Origin: Chloroflexota bacterium
GTDB lineage: Bacteria; Chloroflexota; Dehalococcoidia; Lucifugimonadales; JADFKI01
Length of the DNA stretch: 6,195 bases
Direction: 5' to 3'
Assembly (NCBI GenBank): GCA_022565015.1
Contig: JADFKI010000225.1
Location: 1 to 6,195 of the forward strand
Shown here: piece after piece, positions 1-5,332 of the stretch
Position numbering within the stretch: the first letter of the stretch is position 1
Layout of the letters: every line of letters starts with the position of its first letter
Notes under the pieces: generated by a model
Told to the model about the DNA's origin: nothing
Seen by the model: the letters and a program-made list of their open reading frames with translations, nothing else
Database searches by the model: none
Position numbers and translations under genes: made by a program

Positions 1-385
1 TTCTTAATTCGCCGAGGCCATAGGCCTTACATACAATGGCCACAAACGTCTTTGTACGTTCTATTAGGTTGTATGCCTTTTCGAAGAAAGTTTCCATATA
101 CCAGTGGACCGTCGTCGGGGTGGCAGCTGAACCAGTAAGCTCTACGCACCGTTCCACGTCTTTGATAGCCCAACTGACGTCCACTGATGTTTCGATCAAC
201 TTTCGCCAACTGTGAGGCAACGGCGTTTCAGATTTAGGGAGGTTCGGTAATTTCAGAACACTTCCCAGAGTCTTATAGGCGTCTATAGAGTGGACGAACG
301 TGGAATCGAGGTCCTCCAAGACTCCTTTCGCGTCGGCCCATCGATTATCAATGAAATCGTGAATACTGAAATCAGCGTCTACCAT
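1..385 (-). CDS. Unrecognised protein, 3' end cut by window edge
   Basis: This reading frame stays open from an ATG at 385 to the left edge, giving at least 128 residues with no stop, so the C-terminus lies outside the window. The start is supported by AGGAG at 395-399, nine bases upstream, and by an in-frame TAA a little further upstream. I do not recognise the family. The protein is acidic and hydrophilic, with no signal peptide or membrane segment. It looks mostly helical, with Trp-containing stretches around residues 62-64 (SWR), 77-79 (SWA) and 106-108 (HWY), and FFEKAYNLIERTKTF near residues 111-125. A helical HEPN-like domain is conceivable, but I see no RxxxxH catalytic motif in the visible part. 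It lies 125 bases downstream of the transporter gene on the same strand and may be co-transcribed with it. Confidence 0.7.
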   Translation of the reverse strand, partial: MVDADFSIHDFIDNRWADAKGVLEDLDSTFVHSIDAYKTLGSVLKLPNLPKSETPLPHSWRKLIETSVDVSWAIKDVERCVELTGSAATPTTVHWYMETFFEKAYNLIERTKTFVAIVCKAYGLGELR

Positions 386-394
386 CGCTCTCAG

Positions 395-399
395 CTCCT
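395..399 (-). promoter_or_regulatory. Ribosome binding site of the unrecognised left-edge gene
   Basis: AGGAG lies nine bases before the ATG at 385. It is the main evidence that this edge-truncated frame is a real gene and that it starts here. Confidence 0.6.
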
Positions 400-510
400 G
401 GAATGGCGCCCAGCTTTATTACCATTGCGCTTCACTGACATTAAAGAACAGTTCCTTCAGATGTATTTCCGCCCAAATGTCGATTCCCGGTAGAAGCATA
501 ATACGACACC

Positions 511-1710
511 CTACCCTGCGGCCACCGTTCGCGTGCCGACGTATTTTCTGAGGGTCAGGCTTGCGGGCAGTATCGTCAACGTCACGACCCCCATGATTAT
601 CATCGTCGCGTTCAGGCTCATCAAGTCGGCGATCACGCCGTAGGCGATGGGCGCGATTACCGTGCCGATCTCGTTCGTCGTGTAGTAGAAGCCGTAGAAC
701 CGGGCCCGACGTCTCGCGGGGATGAACTCCGCCACGGTGGCGTACAGTATCGACGAGGTACCGTTTAACCCGATGCCGATGGCTATCATCAGCGGTATTA
801 TCGCAACAGGTGGGGCGTATATCGAGGCCACCAGCAGGACCGCCGTCATGCCCTTGGTGCCCCATATCAGGCTCACCGTTCCGAACCTGTCCCCCAGCCA
901 GCCCACGACGAACTTTCCGAAGGCGCCGCCGAGAAACAGGAAGAAGAGCATGCTCACGGCCTGGGCGGCGCTCATGTCCTTGGCGATCAGCACGAAGGGC
1001 AGAAACGTCATCGCCGCCGTCCGCACGGACGCGTCCAACATGCCCACGCCGGTAAGCGCGATGAATCCCCCCATCTTGGCCTTGTCGTCCGTCGAGACCG
1101 CCTCGTCCGAGGTCGTCCTTATGGGCCTGCCGATGTCGACGCTCCGACGGGTCAGGGACGCCAGGGCCGTGAAGGCGATGCCCGCGAATCCGACGACGAG
1201 CAACGTCGTGCGCCAACCAAAGGCCACGACCGTGGCCGCCGCAATCAGGGGTGCGGCCATCTTGCCCAGGTCGCCGGCGAAGTTCACCGTGCCAACGGCC
1301 GTCGAGCGGCCCCTGTCGTCGTAGGCGCGAGAGACCATGCTGGACCCCAGCGGGTGCTGGGCGCCGCCGCCGAGCCCGCCGAGGAAGCTCGCGGCAAGCA
1401 GCACCGCGAACACCGGCGACAGCGCCATGCCGACGAGACCTATCGGGACCCAGATATTGCCGAGTATCAGCAGCCAGAACTCGCCGACAGACTCCGCGAG
1501 AAATCCGACGGGGATCTGAAGTATTCCCGAGGCCCCGGCAAACACGGACCTCAGCAGGCCCACCTGCGTGAAGGAAAGGTCCAGGTCCTTTTCGATGAAT
1601 GGCAGCAGGGTAACGAGAATCGCGAAGTAGAGGTCGTTCCAGACGTGCATGGTGGAGCCGAACAGCAGCGTGCGGCGCGGCTGAGAGGACTTGGTGAAGA
1701 AGCTCAGCAT
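511..1710 (-). CDS. MFS transporter, fosmidomycin-resistance-like
   Basis: The product is a 399-residue integral membrane protein of the major facilitator superfamily. It has about twelve hydrophobic segments in two halves, separated by a charged cytoplasmic loop around residues 187-213. MFS landmarks are GFLAESVG (69-76), a degenerate loop 2-3 motif, and GWLGDRFG (270-277), the equivalent loop 8-9 motif. The GGAQHPLGSS stretch (115-124, His119) recalls the HP motif of Fsr-type drug exporters, so a small-molecule exporter is likelier than a sugar importer, but the substrate is unknown. The N-terminus (MLSFFTKSSQPRR) is a short positively charged cytoplasmic tail, as usual, which supports the ATG at 1710. 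There is no Shine-Dalgarno sequence. A TATAAT at 1719-1724 puts transcription start at or next to the ATG. The gene follows the DAHP synthase operon by 147 bases, but the promoter suggests separate expression. Confidence 0.9.
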   Translation of the reverse strand: MLSFFTKSSQPRRTLLFGSTMHVWNDLYFAILVTLLPFIEKDLDLSFTQVGLLRSVFAGASGILQIPVGFLAESVGEFWLLILGNIWVPIGLVGMALSPVFAVLLAASFLGGLGGGAQHPLGSSMVSRAYDDRGRSTAVGTVNFAGDLGKMAAPLIAAATVVAFGWRTTLLVVGFAGIAFTALASLTRRSVDIGRPIRTTSDEAVSTDDKAKMGGFIALTGVGMLDASVRTAAMTFLPFVLIAKDMSAAQAVSMLFFLFLGGAFGKFVVGWLGDRFGTVSLIWGTKGMTAVLLVASIYAPPVAIIPLMIAIGIGLNGTSSILYATVAEFIPARRRARFYGFYYTTNEIGTVIAPIAYGVIADLMSLNATMIIMGVVTLTILPASLTLRKYVGTRTVAAG

Positions 1711-1718
1711 TGGCGGCG

Positions 1719-1724
1719 ATTATA
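1719..1724 (-). promoter_or_regulatory. -10 promoter element of the MFS gene, probably leaderless
   Basis: A perfect TATAAT ends eight bases before the ATG at 1710, and the normal 6-8 base distance places transcription start at 1711 or 1710. The hexamer 17 bases upstream (GTCCCT, 1742-1747) matches TTGACA poorly, so the promoter may be -10 driven or need an activator. The absence of a Shine-Dalgarno sequence agrees with a leaderless mRNA. Confidence 0.6.
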
Positions 1725-1742
1725 TGGCATTGCCACGAGAGA

Positions 1743-1765
1743 GGGACGGGTCAGCGGCCCGCCCC
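1743..1765. repeat. G+C-rich inverted repeat at the MFS promoter
   Basis: Arms of eight bases (GGGACGGG at 1743-1750 and CCCGCCCC at 1758-1765) pair fully apart from one G-T type mismatch, around a seven-base loop. The repeat overlaps the predicted -35 position of the transporter promoter. It could be an operator. It could also be a transcript-end hairpin for the upstream DAHP synthase operon: on the minus strand it is followed by TCTCTC rather than a T-run, so a classical Rho-independent terminator is not supported. Confidence 0.4.
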
Positions 1766-1857
1766 TATTTACATTTGACCTTGGACCGTCCGGGCGCCGG
1801 AAGTCAGTCACTCCGATTCCTTCGATTGATTGGCTACGGAGTCCTCCGACATGAGGA

Positions 1858-2901
1858 TCAGAGTCCCGATGCGTCGGGACGCCCCTGCGGACCGTTCATC
1901 GTCGCCCTGATCGCTGTGACGCTATCCATCAGCGCGGCGAAGTTCTCGAACGTGAGGGACTGGGCGCCGTCGCACCTGGCAACGTCGGGGTTGGGATGCA
2001 CCTCGATGATGAGGCCGTCGGCTCCCACGGCCGCCGCGGCCATGGCAAGCGGCGTCACCATGTGCCACTTTCCGGTGCCGTGGCTTGGGTCCGCCACGAT
2101 GGGGAGATGGCTCAGGCTTCGCACGGCCGGAATCGCGTTGAGGTCCAGCGTGTTTCTGGTGTATGTCTCGAAGGTGCGAATGCCCCGCTCGGTGAGAATG
2201 ACCTGCTGGTTGCCAGAGGCCATCACGTATTCGGCGGCGAGGATCCAGTCTTCGTAGGTAGCGGACATACCCCGTTTCACCATGACTGGTATATCGGTCA
2301 GGCCCACCTCGTCCAGCAGCGAAAAGTTCTGCATGTTGCGCGCGCCGATCTGCAATACGTCGGCGTACCGCCCCACGAGCTCGACGTCCCTGGGAGACAT
2401 CACCTCCGTGATTATGGGCAGGCCGCTCTCCTCGCTGGCCGTCTTCAGGATCTTCAGGCCGTCCTCAAAGAGCCCTCGGAAGCTGTAGGGAGATGAGCGC
2501 GGCTTGAACGCTCCGCCACGCAGAACGTTGGCTCCGGCCTTTTTCACCGCTATGGCCGTCGTTACGGTCTGCTCCTCGCTCTCCACGGCGCACGGCCCGG
2601 CGAATACCGTGAAGTGGCCGCCGCCGATGGGAACCCGGTCTTTGCCTATGTGGACGACCGTGTCCTCGTTCTTGAACTCGCGGCTCGCCAGCTTATACGG
2701 CTTGGAGATTCTGAATACCTCACCGACGCCCTGCATCAGCTCGAGCTCGTCCTTCAGGTCCTCATAGATCTCGCCCAGCACGCCCAGCACCGTGCGCTCG
2801 ACGCCCTGGTTCAGCTGCGCATTGAGGCCCCGCTCATGCAGGTGCTCTTCTATGCGGCGGACATCCTCCTCCGTGGACCCGGTCCTCATGACAACGATCA
2901 T
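1858..2901 (-). CDS. aroF: 3-deoxy-7-phosphoheptulonate synthase, type I-beta (with FL regulatory domain)
   Basis: DAHP synthase (EC 2.5.1.54) condenses phosphoenolpyruvate with erythrose 4-phosphate, the first step of the shikimate pathway, in the cytoplasm. The 347-residue protein has an N-terminal ferredoxin-like domain (about 1-70, starting MIVVMRTG) and then a TIM barrel. Visible barrel motifs are AGPCAVES (Cys104), FKPRSSPYSFRG (Lys133), IGARNMQN (185-192), VKRG (208-211), DPSHGTGK (His274) and IIEVHPNP (Glu300), with Asp311 further on. Cys, His, Glu and Asp form the divalent metal site known in the family. In the well-studied Thermotoga enzyme the ferredoxin-like domain binds Tyr or Phe for feedback inhibition, so allosteric control is likely here by inference. 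An in-frame ATG at 3009 would overlap the preceding gene. I chose 2901 because GGGAGG lies eight bases upstream and the family begins at MIVV. The gap to the preceding DAHP synthase is 52 bases, consistent with one operon. Confidence 0.95.
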   Translation of the reverse strand: MIVVMRTGSTEEDVRRIEEHLHERGLNAQLNQGVERTVLGVLGEIYEDLKDELELMQGVGEVFRISKPYKLASREFKNEDTVVHIGKDRVPIGGGHFTVFAGPCAVESEEQTVTTAIAVKKAGANVLRGGAFKPRSSPYSFRGLFEDGLKILKTASEESGLPIITEVMSPRDVELVGRYADVLQIGARNMQNFSLLDEVGLTDIPVMVKRGMSATYEDWILAAEYVMASGNQQVILTERGIRTFETYTRNTLDLNAIPAVRSLSHLPIVADPSHGTGKWHMVTPLAMAAAAVGADGLIIEVHPNPDVARCDGAQSLTFENFAALMDSVTAIRATMNGPQGRPDASGL

Positions 2902-2909
2902 TTCGCCTG

Positions 2910-2915
2910 CCTCCC
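2910..2915 (-). promoter_or_regulatory. Ribosome binding site fixing the type I-beta DAHP synthase start
   Basis: GGGAGG lies eight bases before the ATG at 2901. It decides against the longer in-frame start at 3009, which would add 36 residues unlike the family and would run back into the upstream gene. Confidence 0.75.
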
Positions 2916-2953
2916 GTATATCCTGGCCAACAAGAACTCGATTTTCCGGAAGC

Positions 2954-4042
2954 TTAGCTGCCGGCGGCGTCGGCCGTTGAGACCCTGGCCTTTTCGTCCA
3001 TCGCCTCATGGGCCCAACGAAGTAGGGTCTCCGTCTCGTCCCACCCTATACAGGCGTCCGTTATCGAGACTCCATACTCCAACGCCGACGGGTCGTCTCC
3101 AAGCTTCTGATTGCCGGGATTGATATTGCTCTCCACCATGCAGCCGATGATGTCTGTATTGCCCGCCAATCGCTGCGACACGACGTCCTTGAAGGCCGTC
3201 GATTGCCTGGTATGGTCCTTGTTGGAGTTTCCGTGGCTGCAGTCGACAAGAAGCTGCGACCGCACGCCCGACTTCCTCAGCTGCGCCTTGGCGGCCTCTA
3301 TGGCCTCCATGCCAAAATTGGGGCCACTCTTGCCGCCCCTGAGCACGAGATGACCATCGGGGTTGCCGGTGGTGTTAATGACGGCCGTGCGACCCTCGTG
3401 GTCAAGTCCCAGAAAACTGTGCGAAGAACGCGCGGAAACCATGGCGTCCACCGCAATCTGAGCGTTGCCGTCGGTGCCGTTCTTGAAGCCGACGGGCATG
3501 CTGAGCCCGCTGGCCATCAGGCGGTGCGTCTGGCTCTCGGTGGTCCGCGCGCCGATTGTCGACCAGGAGACGAAGCCCGCGATATATTGGGGCACGATAG
3601 GATCGAGGAACTCCGTGCCCGCGTACACGCCCAACTCTCCGATGTTTCGTAGCAGCTCTCGTGCACGGGTCAGGCCGGACTCTATGTCGAAGGTGTCGTT
3701 CAGGTCCGGATCGTAGATCAGGCCCTTCCAGCCCACGGTCGTGCGAGGCTTCTCGAAGTACACTCGCATGACGATGAGGAGCCGGTCGCTGAGCTCCTTC
3801 GCCAGCCGCGCAAGACGACCGGCGTAGTCCAGGGCCGCCCTCTCATCGTGGATCGAGCAAGGCCCCGCGATCATCAGGAGCCTGTCGTCCTCTCCGTTCA
3901 GAATTGCCCTTATCTGTTTCCTACCGGACAGCACCGTGGCCTCGACCTCAGGCGTCATAGGTACCCTATTTACGAGCTCTATAGGCGTAATCAGTGGCGT
4001 GGTGCTTTCGATATTTACGTCTCGCGCGGATGACTTTTGCAA
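2954..4042 (-). CDS. aroG: 3-deoxy-7-phosphoheptulonate synthase, type I-alpha (AroG/AroF/AroH class)
   Basis: This is a second DAHP synthase (EC 2.5.1.54), of the I-alpha class typical of enteric AroG, AroF and AroH, 362 residues long. Motifs in order are IAGPCSIHD (Cys62), MRVYFEKPRTTVGWKG (Lys98), IGARTTESQTHR (Arg166), GFKNGTDGN (Lys187), LRGGKSGPNF (Arg235), VDCSHGNSNKDH (His270), CMVESNINPGNQ (Glu304) and SITDACIGW (Asp329). Cys62, His270, Glu304 and Asp329 match the E. coli AroG metal ligands (Cys61, His268, Glu302, Asp326) almost residue for residue. The start is TTG at 4042, with AGGGG ten bases upstream. No ATG or GTG is available before the conserved region, and this start gives the usual distance to the first metal Cys. 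Which amino acid inhibits it cannot be read with confidence. It is the first structural gene after a predicted aromatic attenuator. Confidence 0.95.
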   Translation of the reverse strand: MQKSSARDVNIESTTPLITPIELVNRVPMTPEVEATVLSGRKQIRAILNGEDDRLLMIAGPCSIHDERAALDYAGRLARLAKELSDRLLIVMRVYFEKPRTTVGWKGLIYDPDLNDTFDIESGLTRARELLRNIGELGVYAGTEFLDPIVPQYIAGFVSWSTIGARTTESQTHRLMASGLSMPVGFKNGTDGNAQIAVDAMVSARSSHSFLGLDHEGRTAVINTTGNPDGHLVLRGGKSGPNFGMEAIEAAKAQLRKSGVRSQLLVDCSHGNSNKDHTRQSTAFKDVVSQRLAGNTDIIGCMVESNINPGNQKLGDDPSALEYGVSITDACIGWDETETLLRWAHEAMDEKARVSTADAAGS

Positions 4043-4074
4043 TGTATTCCAACCCCTATTTTGTTCCTTAAATC

Positions 4075-4102
4075 AAAAAACCCCAACCGCTGCCGGTCGG
4101 GG
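4075..4102 (-). terminator. Rho-independent terminator inside the DAHP synthase operon leader (attenuator)
   Basis: On the minus strand CCCCGACCG (4102-4094) pairs with CGGTTGGGG (4089-4081), nine pairs including one G-U, around a GCAG loop. Six Ts follow directly (4080-4075). There is no T-run on the plus-strand side, so it works in the minus direction only. It lies 33 bases before the aroG start and downstream of the operon promoter. It would therefore stop transcription before the structural genes, which is the position of an attenuator rather than of an operon-end terminator. Confidence 0.9.
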
Positions 4103-4165
4103 TCCTGGTGTCTCTGGCCTTAGCTCTTTTTACCTGGAGACGCGCACGAAACCTTCACCGGCGGC
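4089..4165 (-). promoter_or_regulatory. Antiterminator pairing of the attenuator
   Basis: GCCGCCGGT (4165-4157), inside the leader ORF, can pair with ACCGGCAGC (4097-4089): eight of nine positions match, with one C-A mismatch. The second arm contains part of the 5' terminator arm and its loop, so the two structures exclude each other. The first arm can also pair upstream: ACTGGC (4177-4172), directly after the two Phe codons, fits GCCGGT (4162-4157) with one G-U. This gives the 1:2, 2:3 and 3:4 arrangement of classical ribosome-mediated attenuators. The pairings were found by eye, without energy calculation. Confidence 0.65.
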
Positions 4166-4225
4166 TATGAAGCCAGTAAAAAAGTACCAATACCCGTAGA
4201 CCAAGTTAGAGCTATTCATGTCCAT
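4130..4225 (-). CDS. Aromatic leader peptide (Tyr/Trp/Phe attenuator control peptide)
   Basis: A 31-codon ORF runs from ATG at 4225 (or the second in-frame ATG at 4219, giving 29 residues) to TAA at 4130. Residues 10-19 read YGYWYFFTGF. In all there are three Tyr, one Trp and four Phe, with five aromatic codons in a row (4192-4178). Together with the promoter just upstream, the terminator just downstream and DAHP synthase genes after it, this marks a regulatory leader peptide rather than a functional protein. Ribosome stalling at these codons, when charged aromatic tRNAs are scarce, would favour the antiterminator. The promoter position makes transcription start near 4223-4219, so the ATG at 4219 is the better start and may be read without a Shine-Dalgarno site, since none is visible. 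No known leader peptide is recalled with this exact sequence. Confidence 0.85.
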   Translation of the reverse strand: MDMNSSNLVYGYWYFFTGFIAAGEGFVRVSR

Positions 4226-4228
4226 GCG

Positions 4229-4257
4229 ATGCTATCTCTTAATTCCAACGATGTCAA
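4229..4257 (-). promoter_or_regulatory. Promoter of the leader-aroG-aroF operon
   Basis: A perfect -35 TTGACA (4257-4252) is followed by a 17-base spacer and the -10 hexamer TAGCAT (4234-4229, four of six consensus bases). The expected start is near 4223-4219, at the beginning of the leader ORF. An A/T-rich palindrome TTTTCGAAAA (4265-4274) lies eight bases upstream of the -35. Confidence 0.75.
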
Positions 4258-4540
4258 CAGATATTTTTCGAAAATCTTGTAGCGAAATTGCGACGCCGAA
4301 TTGAATTTGCGCGCCGAGACTGTCTTAAGTTACTGTAATGAGCGTAGTGTATGCTGTCATCCATTGGTTCGCCTCCAAGTGCAACAGGTTAGTTGCGAAA
4401 TTGAACCGCGACAACTGGGAGCGCCCCACGGAGAAATTCCAGGACCCAGATATAGTTCCCAATAATGGGAAAGGTGATTGACCAATTCCTTCTCATCAAT
4501 TACGAGATAGGCGATCCTGTAAATTATGAGAAAGGACAAA
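4258..4540. other. Intergenic region between the divergent DAHP synthase operon and retropepsin-like gene
   Basis: This region is lower in G+C than its surroundings. Next to the aro promoter it holds the palindrome TTTTCGAAAA (4265-4274). On the plus strand there are two short open frames, 4338-4481 (47 codons) and 4465-4554 (29 codons), neither with a ribosome binding site. No convincing promoter for the plus-strand gene was found, although TTGACC occurs at 4478-4483. No RNA gene or mobile element was recognised. Confidence 0.5.
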
Positions 4541-4897
4541 ATGGGAACATTTAGTGTAACGATCGGAGTCGGCGACCTAGCTGGACGGCAGTTTTCCGAG
4601 CTGGAGGCGATGGCGGATACCGGTGCGACTACGACCGTGATTCCAGCTTCTGTCTTGAGAGGGCTTGGGATCCGACCCACCAAGAAGCAGGTGTTCGAGT
4701 ATGCCGATGGCAGAGAGGTCGAATTGGATATGGCGCCGGCGACGGTGAGAGTCGAAGGTAGGGAAACGATCACCTGGGTCATTTTCGGCGAGGAAGGCGC
4801 TGGCGCACTGTTGGGAGCTTACACTCTGGAGGGTGTATTCCTCGGCGTCGACCCCTACAATCAGAGGCTTACTCCTGTCCATGGAGTGCTGAAATGA
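4541..4897 (+). CDS. Small retropepsin-like aspartyl protease domain protein
   Basis: This 118-residue single-domain protein resembles the bacterial retroviral-type aspartyl protease family. The signature ADTGATTTVIP is at residues 25-35, with Asp26 as the expected catalytic residue. The later ALLGAYTLE and GVDPYNQRL stretches (about 88-108) match the usual second half of such domains. Retropepsins have one Asp per chain, so a homodimer would be needed for activity. The substrate is unknown, and proteolysis itself is inferred from the family. There is no signal peptide or membrane segment, so it is probably cytoplasmic. I chose ATG 4541 over the in-frame ATG at 4526 because GAAAGGA lies four bases before it and because MGTF is a usual family N-terminus. 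It is the only plus-strand gene here, converging on the chorismate mutase gene with 49 bases between stops. Confidence 0.85.
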   Translation: MGTFSVTIGVGDLAGRQFSELEAMADTGATTTVIPASVLRGLGIRPTKKQVFEYADGREVELDMAPATVRVEGRETITWVIFGEEGAGALLGAYTLEGVFLGVDPYNQRLTPVHGVLK

Positions 4898-4946
4898 TGG
4901 AAGCGGTCTTCTGCACGGCGAAAGGGGTCCCACTGCAACGAACAGA

Positions 4947-5318
4947 CTAGATGTCGCCGGTTCCCCTCGATCGGAGATCGCCAGCGCCGTGCAGATAGAT
5001 GTTCTGGAGCTCCCGAGCAGACTTATCGGTATTGATGTGAATCAGGACTCGGATACAGCGTTTCGGGGCGTCGGGAACGTCGACCTCCCGTGCTCCCATG
5101 AGCGCGACATGCGTCCAGCCCATGAGGCGAGCCGCGGCGGCCGGAAACTCCGCGTTAAGATCGGCCGTAGTCGTAAATATCGCCGACGCTACATCATCGG
5201 GGTCTATGTCGTTTGCCTCGATCAGGGCCTCCATGAGCTCCTTCGCCGCGGCCAAGATAGCCTCTCTCGTGTTGGCCTCGGCGGTCGTAGCGCCCCTGAT
5301 GCCTCTTACCTTGGTCAA
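4947..5318 (-). CDS. aroH: Chorismate mutase, AroH type
   Basis: Chorismate mutase (EC 5.4.99.5) rearranges chorismate to prephenate, the branch toward Phe and Tyr. The 123-residue protein matches the Bacillus subtilis AroH family (trimeric, pseudo-alpha/beta barrel) in length and motifs: VRGIRGATT (4-12), TTTADLNAEFPA (49-60), REVDV (77-81), CIRVLIH (88-94) and IYLHGA (107-112). The residues known for catalysis in the B. subtilis enzyme have counterparts here in Arg8, Glu78, Arg90 and Tyr108. There is no fused prephenate dehydratase or dehydrogenase. The start is TTG at 5318, with GAAGGGG six bases upstream. No ATG is available, and the next residues fit the family N-terminus. It begins 14 bases after the trpA stop, so translation and transcription are probably coupled to trpA. 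It is a cytoplasmic enzyme. Confidence 0.93.
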   Translation of the reverse strand: MTKVRGIRGATTAEANTREAILAAAKELMEALIEANDIDPDDVASAIFTTTADLNAEFPAAAARLMGWTHVALMGAREVDVPDAPKRCIRVLIHINTDKSARELQNIYLHGAGDLRSRGTGDI

Positions 5319-5332
5319 TTACAGCCCCTTCA

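Noticed and set aside
419..499. A 26-codon minus-strand frame (starting MLLPGIDIW) between the transporter and the left-edge gene
   Set aside because: It has no ribosome binding site and no recognisable similarity. It most likely arises by chance in the intergenic gap.
1784..1806. Short hairpin (TCCGG, CGC, CCGGA) between the DAHP synthase and transporter genes as a terminator
   Set aside because: It has only five base pairs and no T-run after it.
1808..1852. A 14-codon minus-strand frame just after the type I-beta DAHP synthase stop
   Set aside because: It is very short, not rich in any regulatory codon and has no terminator hairpin after it. I see no sign that it is a leader peptide for the transporter gene.
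2902..3009. A longer N-terminus for the type I-beta DAHP synthase starting at 3009
   Set aside because: It would overlap the upstream gene and add 36 residues foreign to the family. The ATG at 2901 has a good ribosome binding site.
4478..4506. TTGACC followed 17 bases later by TACGAG as a promoter for the plus-strand retropepsin-like gene
   Set aside because: The -10 hexamer matches the consensus at only three of six positions. Not strong enough to list as a feature.
4357..4933. Minus-strand open frames opposite the retropepsin-like gene
   Set aside because: They are antisense shadows of a gene with a clear catalytic motif and ribosome binding site. They show no family features of their own.
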